From Saccharothrix sp. (GTDB lineage Bacteria > Actinomycetota > Actinomycetes > Mycobacteriales > Pseudonocardiaceae), in NCBI RefSeq assembly GCF_031180885.1, contig NZ_JAPSLK010000002.1, positions 124,001 through 188,000 of the forward strand: a stretch of DNA of 64,000 bases, given 5' to 3'. The position numbers and the translations under genes are program-made. This document shows positions 26,021 to 33,278 of this stretch, in pieces; position 1 is the stretch's first letter, and the number at the start of each line of letters is the position of its first letter. The notes under the pieces were generated by a model that had not been told where the DNA came from, did no database searches, and was given only the letters and a program-made list of their open reading frames with translations.

Positions 26021-26865
26021 GATGCGACTGCCTCCTCGACGACCCGGCCGGCGTGGATCGCCGACGCCATCCGCATGCCCTCCGACCACGCCACCGGCCC
26101 GACCTCGGCCAGCGGCACGGTGGTGCCGTTCTCCAGCGCCCAGCTCAGGTCGCCGGTCCACGTCTCGCCCTCGGGGTAGTCCGACCCGATCCAGAACCGG
26201 GCCTCCACCACCCGGCCGCCCTCGAACGCCGAGTACACCGCGTCGCCGCCGCGCACCGGGTAGCCCAATGTGCGGCACCGGCCCAGCGCGTGGTTGAGCT
26301 GCTCGAACTTCCCGCCGGAGAAGTCGTTGACGGTGTTGCGCGCGGGCGGCACGGCCGGCTTGGCGAAGGTCTGCCGGAACAGCTGCTGCACCTTCTGCTC
26401 GACGCCCAGCTCGGCGCCGAACTCGCGCAGTTCTTCCAAATCTTCCAACAGGACCGGGTGCGGTACGGTCACCGTCTCGGGCTTGCGGCGCACCGTGTCA
26501 CCGTCGAGCGTGACCACGCCCAGCCCGCGCTGGGCGTCGGCGTCGCGCAGGAACCCGACCTCGCCGTCGGCCACCACCACCAGGTCGCGCAGCACCGCGG
26601 CCCACGCCGCGTCCGCCCAGACCTCGGCCAGCAGCGCCACCGGCACCGGCAGCGACCGCACCATCCAGCGGTCCACCGCGGCCAGGCACTCGGCCTCGTG
26701 CCGCGCCAGCCACTCGGCCAGTTGGCGCAACTGAACCACCTGCGGATCGTCCTTGATGGACGAAGGCACCGACGACAGCACCTTGCCCTTGGCGTTGCGG
26801 CACTGGACGCGCCCGCCCTCACCCAGCCGCACCTGATACCCGGCAGCGGCGTCCAGCCAGCCCAC
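26017..26865 (-). CDS. DUF4132-domain protein (YehI/MolR C-terminal-like)
   Basis: 282 residues from the GTG at 26865, chosen because GGAGGA lies 6 bp upstream; about 27 further upstream codons look non-coding. The segment TVPHPVLLEDLEELREFG...EQKVQQLFRQTFAKP follows the DUF4132 pattern (HP-x-x-L, then Q-x-F/L-x-Q-x-x-R), and the C-terminal FEGGRVVEARFWIGSDYPEG also fits. In E. coli this domain is the C-terminus of the much larger YehI; here it stands alone as the first gene of the operon. Role unknown. The 142-bp gap to the divergent MmcQ gene should hold the operon promoter. Confidence 0.72.
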   Translation of the reverse strand: MGWLDAAAGYQVRLGEGGRVQCRNAKGKVLSSVPSSIKDDPQVVQLRQLAEWLARHEAECLAAVDRWMVRSLPVPVALLAEVWADAAWAAVLRDLVVVADGEVGFLRDADAQRGLGVVTLDGDTVRRKPETVTVPHPVLLEDLEELREFGAELGVEQKVQQLFRQTFAKPAVPPARNTVNDFSGGKFEQLNHALGRCRTLGYPVRGGDAVYSAFEGGRVVEARFWIGSDYPEGETWTGDLSWALENGTTVPLAEVGPVAWSEGMRMASAIHAGRVVEEAVAS

Positions 26866-27007
26866 GGCTCCTCCAACCAGTCGATCACAACTCGATGGCG
26901 GGAGGTTAGCGACGAGCACCGACAAAAACGGATCACTCCGGGGCAAAGCAATCCCGCCGTGATCGAAGCGGGCAGTATCGTCGCAGCTCCGAGACGAGGG
27001 GGACGCG

Positions 27008-27403
27008 GTGGCGGACTACGCCGAGGTGCCGGACGAGGTGCTGGAGCGGCTGCGGGCGGTGTGCTCCGCGCTGCCGGAGGTGGTCGAGGAGCGGGCGTGG
27101 CGCGGCACCCGCTGGCGGGTGGGGCAACGCGCGTTCGCGCACGTGCTGGAGGTCGAGGAAGGGCGTCCGAAGTCCTACGCCGAGGCGTCCGGGCTGGACG
27201 ACGGCAGCGTGCTGACGTTCCGCGCGGAGGGCGGTGAACTGGCCGCGCTGTCCAACGCGCCGCACCCGTTCTTCAAGCCCGCGTGGGCGACCAACGTGGT
27301 GGGCGTGGTCCTCGACGCCGACACCGACTGGGAGGAGGTCGCGGAACTGCTCGTCGAGAGCTACCGCGTGTCGGCTCCCAAGCGTCTGAAAGCGTTGCTG
27401 TAG
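27008..27403 (+). CDS. MmcQ/YjbR-family DNA-binding-fold protein
   Basis: 131 residues, GTG start with GAGGGGG 7 bp upstream. The whole length fits the MmcQ/YjbR (CyaY-like) fold: VCSALPEVVEERAW, then WRVGQRAFAHV and the late helix DWEEVAELLVESYRVSAPKR. These small proteins bind DNA through a double-wing-like surface, and their targets are mostly unknown. It is divergent from the yeh-like operon. A link is possible but unsupported. Confidence 0.85.
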   Translation: MADYAEVPDEVLERLRAVCSALPEVVEERAWRGTRWRVGQRAFAHVLEVEEGRPKSYAEASGLDDGSVLTFRAEGGELAALSNAPHPFFKPAWATNVVGVVLDADTDWEEVAELLVESYRVSAPKRLKALL

Positions 27404-27408
27404 CGCAC

Positions 27409-28278
27409 TTAAGGCGCGTCGAGGAACTCCAGCACCCGTGCCACGACCTCACGGGGACGGTCCTCGGGGACGAAGTGCGCCGCGCCGGGCACCGGCACCA
27501 GCTCCAGGTCGTCCGCCTTGTCCTCGTGCCAGTGGATGAGCCTCGGCGCCACAACGGGATCGTCGGTGCCCAACAGCACGCGTGTGGGCGTCTTCAAGTG
27601 GGCCTTCTTGTAGGCACCGGTGAGGATGCGCATCGACTCGGGCGTGATCAGCTTCCGGTACAGCTTCGCGCCCGCCTTGGCGCGGGCCGGGTCGCGGAGG
27701 CGTTCGAGGTAGATCTCGATGTCCGCGGGGTTGAAGGCGCCGGGCGCGGAGTAGTTCGTCAGCAGGTACTGCGGCAGTCCGCCGTGGCGCAGCAGCCACG
27801 GCCCCACGCCGGGCGCGAGCAGCGCGAGCTGGTAGGAGGCGTGCCGCAGCGCGCCGAGCATCCGCCGGTCGAAGTCGATGAACGGGGGCGGCACGCCGAC
27901 GGCGACGAAGCGCCGGAACCGGTCCGGGTCCTCCAGGCACATGCGGAAGACGACGATCGCCGGCCAGTCGTGCGCGACCACGTCCACCCGGCCCGGGCCG
28001 AGCGTGTCGAGCAGGGCCAGCAGGTCCTCGCGCAGGGTCTCGTAGTCGTAGCCGCGGGGCGGCGCGTCGGTCCAGCCGGCGCCCCGCAGGTCCGGGCAGA
28101 CCACCCGGCGCCGCCCGGCCAGGCCCGGGACGACCTTGCGCCACTCCCACCAGTGCTGGGGGAAGCCGTGCAGCAGCAGAACGGGGTCTCCGTCACCGGC
28201 CTCGGCCACGTGCGCGCGCAGCCCCGGGAGGTCGAGGAAGCGGTGGGAGACGCCCTCAAGAGCGGGAAACTCCACCAT
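27409..28278 (-). CDS. Alpha/beta hydrolase, epoxide hydrolase-like
   Basis: 289 residues. The oxyanion motif is LLLHGFPQHW. The nucleophile elbow VVAHDWPA places an aspartate rather than a serine at the elbow, as in epoxide hydrolases and haloalkane dehalogenases. The acid lies in LLGTDDPVV and the catalytic His in AAHFVPEDRP. The lid region is residues 130-210. It is cytosolic. It is divergent from a TetR-P450 operon across a 53-bp region with two operator copies, so P450 oxidation followed by hydrolysis under one repressor is a sensible reading. Confidence 0.87.
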   Translation of the reverse strand: MVEFPALEGVSHRFLDLPGLRAHVAEAGDGDPVLLLHGFPQHWWEWRKVVPGLAGRRRVVCPDLRGAGWTDAPPRGYDYETLREDLLALLDTLGPGRVDVVAHDWPAIVVFRMCLEDPDRFRRFVAVGVPPPFIDFDRRMLGALRHASYQLALLAPGVGPWLLRHGGLPQYLLTNYSAPGAFNPADIEIYLERLRDPARAKAGAKLYRKLITPESMRILTGAYKKAHLKTPTRVLLGTDDPVVAPRLIHWHEDKADDLELVPVPGAAHFVPEDRPREVVARVLEFLDAP

Positions 28279-28288
28279 TGGCCAATGG

Positions 28289-28328
28289 TACTACGATCAT
28301 AGTAGGTTGTCACTACGTTTATAGTGAC
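28289..28328. promoter_or_regulatory. Double TetR operator covering both divergent promoters
   Basis: Two copies of a 14-bp element, ACTACGATCATAGT (28290-28303) and ACTACGTTTATAGT (28312-28325), match at 12 of 14 positions and are spaced 22 bp, two helical turns. Each lies in a palindrome: TACTACGATCATAGTA at 28289-28304 and GTCACTACGTTTATAGTGAC at 28309-28328. The right copy contains TATAGT, a near-consensus -10 ending 6 bp before the regulator GTG. The left copy contains TATGAT on the minus strand, a -10 for the hydrolase. Binding would silence both directions. Confidence 0.78.
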
Positions 28329-28331
28329 GAG

Positions 28332-28892
28332 GTGACGTCAACGCGGACCCGCGCTCTCGACGCCGCCGTCGAACTCCTCGGCACCGGAGGACTCCGCGCC
28401 CTCACCCACGCGCGCGTCGACGAGCACGCCAACCTGCCCAAGGGCTCCACGTCCAACCACTTCCGCACCCGCGCGGCGCTGCTGTCCGGCGTGGTGGACT
28501 GGATCGCCGCCCACGAGCTGCGCGACCTGGGCGGCGGGGAGTTCCTGCCGACCACGCCGGCCGAGCTGGTGGACCTCATGTGCGGGTTCCTCGACCACCT
28601 GACCGGGGTGGACCGGACGTGGACCGCCGCACGCCTGGTGCTGTTCATGGAGGCGGGCCACGAGCCCGGCCTCCGCGACGCCCTGTCCCGGGTCCGCGCG
28701 GTCATGGAGCAGTCCCTGGTCGCGGTGCTCACCAAGCTGGGCGCCCCGGACCCGCTCACCGCCGCGCAGGCCATCGCCGCGTGCTGCGAGGGCGTCATCC
28801 TCCACCGCGTCGCCCGTGACGACCGCACCGACCCGCGCCCCATGCTGGAACTGGTGGTGCACGGCGCCTTCCCCCGCGAGGAGACCATTTGA
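28332..28892 (+). CDS. TetR-family transcriptional regulator
   Basis: 186 residues from the GTG of VTSTRTRALDAAVELLG; the upstream codons in frame are the operator itself. The N-terminal HTH spans residues 8-50: ALTHARVDEHANLPKGSTSNHF with the usual helix-turn-helix spacing (S-T-S-N-H-F in place of S-x-x-Y-x-H-F). The C-terminal ligand domain is helical. No RBS fits, but a -10 TATAGT lies 7 bp before the GTG, so the mRNA may be leaderless. Its stop overlaps the P450 start. Likely autorepressor and repressor of the hydrolase. Confidence 0.9.
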   Translation: MTSTRTRALDAAVELLGTGGLRALTHARVDEHANLPKGSTSNHFRTRAALLSGVVDWIAAHELRDLGGGEFLPTTPAELVDLMCGFLDHLTGVDRTWTAARLVLFMEAGHEPGLRDALSRVRAVMEQSLVAVLTKLGAPDPLTAAQAIAACCEGVILHRVARDDRTDPRPMLELVVHGAFPREETI

Positions 28893-30124
28893 GGACCGAA
28901 GCGCACACCCGGGTGCTGCTCGGCGGGATGGGCCTGCGCGCCCACGAGCACCACGAGGTCGAGGACGCCTTACGCGACCGCGGCCAGTGGGTGACCCGTG
29001 AGCAGTTACCCACCGGCGTCACGGTCGCGGTGGTCACCGTGGGCCTGGAGGAGGCCCGAAGACTCGCGGCCGACCAGCGGCTGTCCAAGGACGGCACCGC
29101 GTTGGAAGCGGCCTACCTGGCACAACTGTCGCGGCTCGGCCTCCCCGCCGAGGTCAACCCGATGAACGGTGTCTCCGCGCTCAACTCCGACGACCCGCTC
29201 CACCGCAGGCTCCGCAAACCCATCGCCGCCGTGTTCACGCCCCGCCGCATAGAAGCGCTGCGACCGCGCGTTGAACGCATCATCCGCGAACTGGTGGACA
29301 CCCTGCCCGTGGGCGTCCCGCTCGACCTCATGGGCAACTACGCCATCCCCGTGTCCTTCCACGTCTTGTGCGAGCTGCTGGGCCTGCCCGAGTCCGACCA
29401 CGACGTGCTCGTCCCGTGGACCCACGCCCTGACGGCGGAGAACCCGCAGATCACCGGTCCCGCCGCGGCGGCCTTCGCCGAGTACCTGGGCCGGCTGGTC
29501 GCCGACCGGGCGCGCCACCCGGCGGACGACCTGATCAGCGACCTGGCCCGGATCACCGACCCGGCCGAACCGGGCAGCGCGCAGTGGCTGGTCAACAACG
29601 TGCTGCTGCTCATCGTGGCCGGGCACGAGACCACCGCGAGCACGATCGGCAACCTGCTCGGCGTCCTGCTGTCCCCGCGCACCGCGCACGGGTGGGCGGC
29701 GCTGGCCGGCGCACCGGACACCGCGCCGCTGGTGGTCGAGGAGGGCACCCGGCACAACCCGGCGGTCCGCAACCTCACCCCGCGCGTGGCCCGCGAGCAC
29801 GTCGAGGTGCACGACGCCCTGATCGAGCCGGGCGAACTGGTGTTCATCAACGTCGGCGCGGCCAACCGGGACCCTGCGGTGCACGGGCCGACCGCGGCGG
29901 TGTTCGACCCCTTCCGCCCGACCGCCCGCCACCAGCTGACCTTCGGCCACGGCATCCACTACTGCGTGGGCGCGCAGCTCGCCGCGATCGAGGCCGCCGC
30001 CGCGGTCCGCGAGCTGACCACGCGCTACCCGGGCAGCCGGCGGGCGTTCACCGACTACTGGCCGTGCCGGGACTCCTCGGTCACCAACCCGCCGGAGAAG
30101 GTCCTGGCCGTGCTCCGACCGTGA
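28889..30124 (+). CDS. Cytochrome P450
   Basis: 411 residues, TTG start overlapping the TetR stop (TTGA), with GAGGAG 7 bp upstream. The I-helix is VAGHETTAS (about residue 244), the K-helix ExxR reads EGTR (about 284), and the heme loop is FGHGIHYCVGAQ with Cys359 as the iron ligand. This is a soluble class I bacterial monooxygenase of normal length. No ferredoxin or reductase gene lies next to it, so electrons must come from elsewhere. It is co-transcribed with the TetR repressor, which points to an inducible small-molecule oxidation. Substrate is unknown. Confidence 0.95.
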   Translation: MRTEAHTRVLLGGMGLRAHEHHEVEDALRDRGQWVTREQLPTGVTVAVVTVGLEEARRLAADQRLSKDGTALEAAYLAQLSRLGLPAEVNPMNGVSALNSDDPLHRRLRKPIAAVFTPRRIEALRPRVERIIRELVDTLPVGVPLDLMGNYAIPVSFHVLCELLGLPESDHDVLVPWTHALTAENPQITGPAAAAFAEYLGRLVADRARHPADDLISDLARITDPAEPGSAQWLVNNVLLLIVAGHETTASTIGNLLGVLLSPRTAHGWAALAGAPDTAPLVVEEGTRHNPAVRNLTPRVAREHVEVHDALIEPGELVFINVGAANRDPAVHGPTAAVFDPFRPTARHQLTFGHGIHYCVGAQLAAIEAAAAVRELTTRYPGSRRAFTDYWPCRDSSVTNPPEKVLAVLRP

Positions 30125-30302
30125 CCGCGTACCGGGCGAACTCGAGGGCCGCTTCCAGACTGCCCGGGCGCGGCGGGTCCTGCGGGTCCCAGCCGCGCGG
30201 GCGGTCCTCGATCACCTGGGTGAGCAGGGCCGCCAACGCGGGTGCAGGGTCTCCTGTGCCCACTCCATCGCGGGTGTTCAGCTCTTCGAAGGGCGTGTGC
30301 AC
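30081..30302 (-). CDS. Small hypothetical protein
   Basis: 73 residues if started at the GTG at 30302 (VHTPFEELNTRDGVGTG). The composition is protein-like, with a proline/acidic middle (IEDRPRGWDPQDPPRPGS) and a helix SLEAALEFARYAVTV. Codon third positions are G/C-rich in this frame. Its 3' end overlaps the convergent P450 by 44 bp. A TAGACT box lies 16 bp upstream of the GTG. No family is recognised. It could be a chance frame. Confidence 0.45.
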   Translation of the reverse strand: MHTPFEELNTRDGVGTGDPAPALAALLTQVIEDRPRGWDPQDPPRPGSLEAALEFARYAVTVGARPGPSPAGW

Positions 30303-30362
30303 GGGGTACAGGGTCGCCGAGTCTAACCTTGGGCCACCAACCGATTTCGGGGCAAGGACGAC

Positions 30363-30722
30363 ATGGGACTGTTCACCGTGGCCGAGGCGCGGCGCGAGCT
30401 GGACCGGCTGCGGCCGGTGCTGGACGAGATCGTGGCGCTGCGGGCCGACGCCGCCGAGCTGTCCGCCGCGCTGGGCACCGGCGAGCCCTCGCCGCTGGGC
30501 GGGCTGGCCGAGTTCAAGGCGGCGCAGGCGCGGCTGGACGAGCTGATGAGCACCGTGCAGGGCACCGGGGCCGAGCTGAAGGGCTTCGCGCCGCTGCTGG
30601 TGGACTTCCCGGCCGACCTGGACGGCGTGCCCGTGCTGCTGTGCTGGCTGGAGGGCGACGCGGGGCTGGAGTGGTACCACCGGGCCGACCTGGGCTTCGC
30701 GGGCCGCCGCCGGCTGCCGTAA
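30363..30722 (+). CDS. DUF2203 family protein
   Basis: 119 residues, ATG with AAGGA 8 bp upstream. It starts with the family pattern LFTVAEARRELDRLRPVLDEIV, then a helical hairpin, and ends GVPVLLCWLEGDAGLEWYHRADLGFAGRR, which is the DUF2203 signature. It is small and cytosolic with no known function. The next gene begins 43 bp downstream on the same strand. Confidence 0.88.
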   Translation: MGLFTVAEARRELDRLRPVLDEIVALRADAAELSAALGTGEPSPLGGLAEFKAAQARLDELMSTVQGTGAELKGFAPLLVDFPADLDGVPVLLCWLEGDAGLEWYHRADLGFAGRRRLP

Positions 30723-30765
30723 TTCCGCTGGACCACGACCCGCAGGCCGGTCGACGATCACCGCC

Positions 30766-31308
30766 ATGCTGCTGATGCTGGACGTCGACGGGCCGCTCAA
30801 CCCGTACGCGGCGAAGCCGAGCAAGCGGCCGGAGGGCTACCGGACGTTCCGGTACACCCGTTCCGGGGGCTGGCACACCGGTCGCGACGCGCGCCGGTAC
30901 CGCGGGCTGCGGGTGTGGCTCAACCCGGCGCACGGCCCCGCCCTGCGCGCCCTGGCCGCGGACACCGGGCTGGAACTGGTGTGGGCGACGACGTGGCTGG
31001 ACCTGGCCAACGAGTTGGTGGCGCCCGCGATCGGCCTGCCGGAGCTGCCCGTGGTGCGGTTCCCGGAACTCGACCCTGGCCACGGGTGGCGGCCCGACGG
31101 GGAGTGGAAGTGGCGGGCGGTGGCGTCCTACGCCGCCGGGCGGCCGTTGGCGTGGTTCGACGACGAGCTGGACGGGTGGTCGGCGGCGCGCGGGGTGTTC
31201 GACCAGGAGCGGGGTGGGGTGCCGACCCGGTTGTGCGCGGTGGACCCGCGGCGCGGGCTGACGGACGAGCACTTCGAGGACGTCCGTGCGTGGGCGGCAG
31301 GGTTGTGA
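30766..31308 (+). CDS. HAD-like hypothetical protein
   Basis: 180 residues. Motif I is MLDVDGPLNP (D-x-D), followed by GLELVWATTWLDLAN (motif II-like T-T-W), and an acidic LAWFDDELD late in the chain (motif IV-like). This pattern is seen in small actinobacterial HAD-like proteins without a cap domain. A phosphatase is likely, but the substrate is unknown. The RBS is weak; a second ATG three codons in is possible. It converges on a TPR-like gene. Confidence 0.72.
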   Translation: MLLMLDVDGPLNPYAAKPSKRPEGYRTFRYTRSGGWHTGRDARRYRGLRVWLNPAHGPALRALAADTGLELVWATTWLDLANELVAPAIGLPELPVVRFPELDPGHGWRPDGEWKWRAVASYAAGRPLAWFDDELDGWSAARGVFDQERGGVPTRLCAVDPRRGLTDEHFEDVRAWAAGL

Positions 31309-31420
31309 AGGGCGCGTACGGTCGAAGTCGCGTGTGTCGTTCGGTCGGTGGGGGTGAAGGCGCTGCGCGGGCACCTGCGGTTGGAGCGCGAGGTGCCGCG
31401 GCAGCGGATCCCGAGCGCGC

Positions 31421-32437
31421 CTAGTCCGCTGTGGACACTTCGATCCGGTTCGCCTCGGCGTCACGGGCGGCGCGGTAGTGGTCGGCTCGGGTGTCGAGCT
31501 TTTGCGCCGCGTCGGCCGCGATGCGGAGGGTCACCAGGGCGAGGCCGGGTACGGCTGCTTGGTCCGCCGCCTCGAAGGCCGCTCGTGCCAGTTCGCCGGA
31601 CGCGTCCCGGGCCGGCGCGAACAGTTCCTCGACGTAATGCCGGCCAAGGCCGACCTCGCGGCAACCCGGCACGTCCTCCAGCGCCACCGCGCAGTCCGTG
31701 AGCGCGGACCAGGCCGCCTCGTGTTGGCCGGAGAGGCGTTCGTGGCGGGCCAAGGTCGTCAGCGCGGACGCGACAGCCCGGGAGTCCCGGGCGAAGGTGA
31801 GCAGACCGCGCTGCGCCTCCGCTGCCTCGGCGTGCGCACCGAGGTCGGCGTAGCGGCCACGCGGCACGGTCAGGGTCTGCTCGTCGCGCTCGCCCCCTTC
31901 GGTCCAGCGGGTCAGCCAGGCGCGAGCCTCGTCGTCCATGCCCAACCGGGCGGCGCGGTCGGACCAGGTCAGAGGGCTTTCGTCGGAGGGGTCGGCGGGG
32001 AACCACTTCTGCTTGCGGTGCCACCACTTCGCCAGGTCGACCTCGCCCACGTCGGCCAGGCGTTCCAGCACCGCGTCCCGCTCCGGGTGGTCGCTCGCGC
32101 GGACGAACGCCAGCGTCTCCGCCACGCCGGCCGCGACCAGGTACTCGACGTCGTAGCCGCACCAGGTGTCGAAGTTCGCGCGCTTCAGGTCCCAGTGCAG
32201 CCACACGTCCGACACCTCGCGGAACGACGCCAGCAGGAACCCGGCCAGCTCGGACTCGTCGGTGTGACCGCCGAAGTCGTCGTCCGCACGGCCCTGGGCC
32301 TCCGCTGCCGCCAACGCGCGCACCAGCTCGATGTCGTCGGGCTGGAGGTCGTATTGCAGGCCCCACAGGACCAGGGCGCGCTCCGCGTCCGCCCCTTGCC
32401 GCGCCCGCGCCACCGCTGCCCGCACCAGATCGATCAT
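31421..32437 (-). CDS. Hypothetical helical (TPR-like) protein
   Basis: 338 residues, ATG start. Mostly alpha-helical with Ala/Arg/Asp-rich amphipathic helices. The second half has TPR-like pairs such as YADLGAHAEAAEAQRGLLTFA and ASALTTLARHERLSGQHEAA. A tryptophan-rich patch VDLAKWWHRKQKWFPA lies near residue 140. There is no signal peptide or catalytic motif. I do not recognise a named family. Flanked by the HAD-like gene (convergent) and a decayed region upstream. Confidence 0.75.
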   Translation of the reverse strand: MIDLVRAAVARARQGADAERALVLWGLQYDLQPDDIELVRALAAAEAQGRADDDFGGHTDESELAGFLLASFREVSDVWLHWDLKRANFDTWCGYDVEYLVAAGVAETLAFVRASDHPERDAVLERLADVGEVDLAKWWHRKQKWFPADPSDESPLTWSDRAARLGMDDEARAWLTRWTEGGERDEQTLTVPRGRYADLGAHAEAAEAQRGLLTFARDSRAVASALTTLARHERLSGQHEAAWSALTDCAVALEDVPGCREVGLGRHYVEELFAPARDASGELARAAFEAADQAAVPGLALVTLRIAADAAQKLDTRADHYRAARDAEANRIEVSTAD

Positions 32438-32555
32438 GCCGACCAGTATGGCCAGGGCCGCCGTGTGGGTGGTGTTCGGCGACGGCGGTGTGGTGAAGCG
32501 GCCGTTGGGCAGGTAGGGCTGTCGCCGAACGCGGCCGCTGCCCGGAACGCTCGGG

Positions 32556-32959
32556 CTAGCCGACCCGGTCCACGCCGATCGGCCCCGCCCCGCACAGCCG
32601 CAGCGCGCTGTCCGCCAGCGTCCCCGGCATGTCGTCCAGAGTCATCCGCCCGGCGGCCACCTCCTCGCCCGCCGCGTGCCCCAGCGCGACGATCGCCTTG
32701 GCCAGCCGGGAAACCGGCGCGTCCGCCGTGAACTCCCCCGACCGCTGCCCGCGCGCCGGCACCCGCTGGAGGTGGTCGACCACGGGCACGTGCCGCGCGC
32801 GGTCGCCCTCGGGCGCGGACAGGTGCAGCAGCACGGGGTGGCGGCGGGTGGCGCTCCAGCTCACGTCGAGCAGGCGCAGCAACGCCTCGGCCGCCGGCCC
32901 CTCGTCCAGCCGCGCCTCGGCGGGTTCGGCGGGACCGCGCGGCGATCCTCGACCGCCGG
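32556..32959 (-). pseudogene. TetR-family regulator remnant lacking the DNA-binding half
   Basis: The open frame encodes only the ligand-binding half of a TetR protein: ALLRLLDVSWSATRRHPVLL, VSRLAKAIVALGHAAGEEVA, LADSALRLCGAG. Upstream the frame closes (TGA) without any HTH. The conserved part begins near 32940, exactly where the plus-strand fragment also begins. A TTG at 32882 could act as a start but would give a protein with no DNA-binding domain. Read as a truncated, probably dead gene. Confidence 0.6.
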
Positions 32960-33253
32960 CAAGCGTTCAACATCGCCCGCACCCTCGCCGCGCTGATCGC
33001 GTTCCTGGGCGGTCACCTGCTCACCGCACCCGCCCGGGAGGCCGTGGCGCGCGGCGTCCCGCTCCCCGAAGACCTTTCGCCGACCGACCGCCGGGGCGCG
33101 GAACTGGCCGTGCCGGCCGCGCAAGACCCGGAGAAGACCACCGAGGACGACGTGGCGGCGTGGCTCGGCGACACCTACACCCAGCACTGCCTGCTGCACC
33201 TGTTCGCGTTCGGGGTGGTCGCCGGGGTGGAGCGGGACTTTACCGATCGGTGA
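32942..33253 (+). pseudogene. C-terminal fragment of an unidentified protein
   Basis: The frame reads AAILDRRQAFNIARTLAALI, GGHLLTAPAREAVARG, DVAAWLGDTYTQHCLLHLF and ends at 33253. Codon use and helix patterns are coding-like across the whole stretch, but no start codon or leader precedes it; the first internal GTG is at 33044. The conserved part starts at the same point where the opposite-strand TetR remnant is cut off. Most likely a 5'-truncated gene. Parent family is not recognised. Confidence 0.45.
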
Positions 33254-33278
33254 TCGGCGCACGGCCAGAATCTGAAGC

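Noticed and set aside
21197..26179. 1660-codon open frame on the plus strand
   Set aside because: Shadow of the 1604-residue minus-strand gene; low-complexity His/Arg/Gln-rich product, and the true strand is fixed by 4-bp gene overlaps.
27409..30124. Hydrolase/TetR/P450 as the edge of a biosynthetic gene cluster
   Set aside because: No polyketide, peptide, terpene or RiPP core enzyme anywhere in the window.
31366..31401. Terminator between the HAD-like and TPR-like genes
   Set aside because: Only a 7-bp stem with a 13-nt loop; too weak next to the other hairpins in the window.
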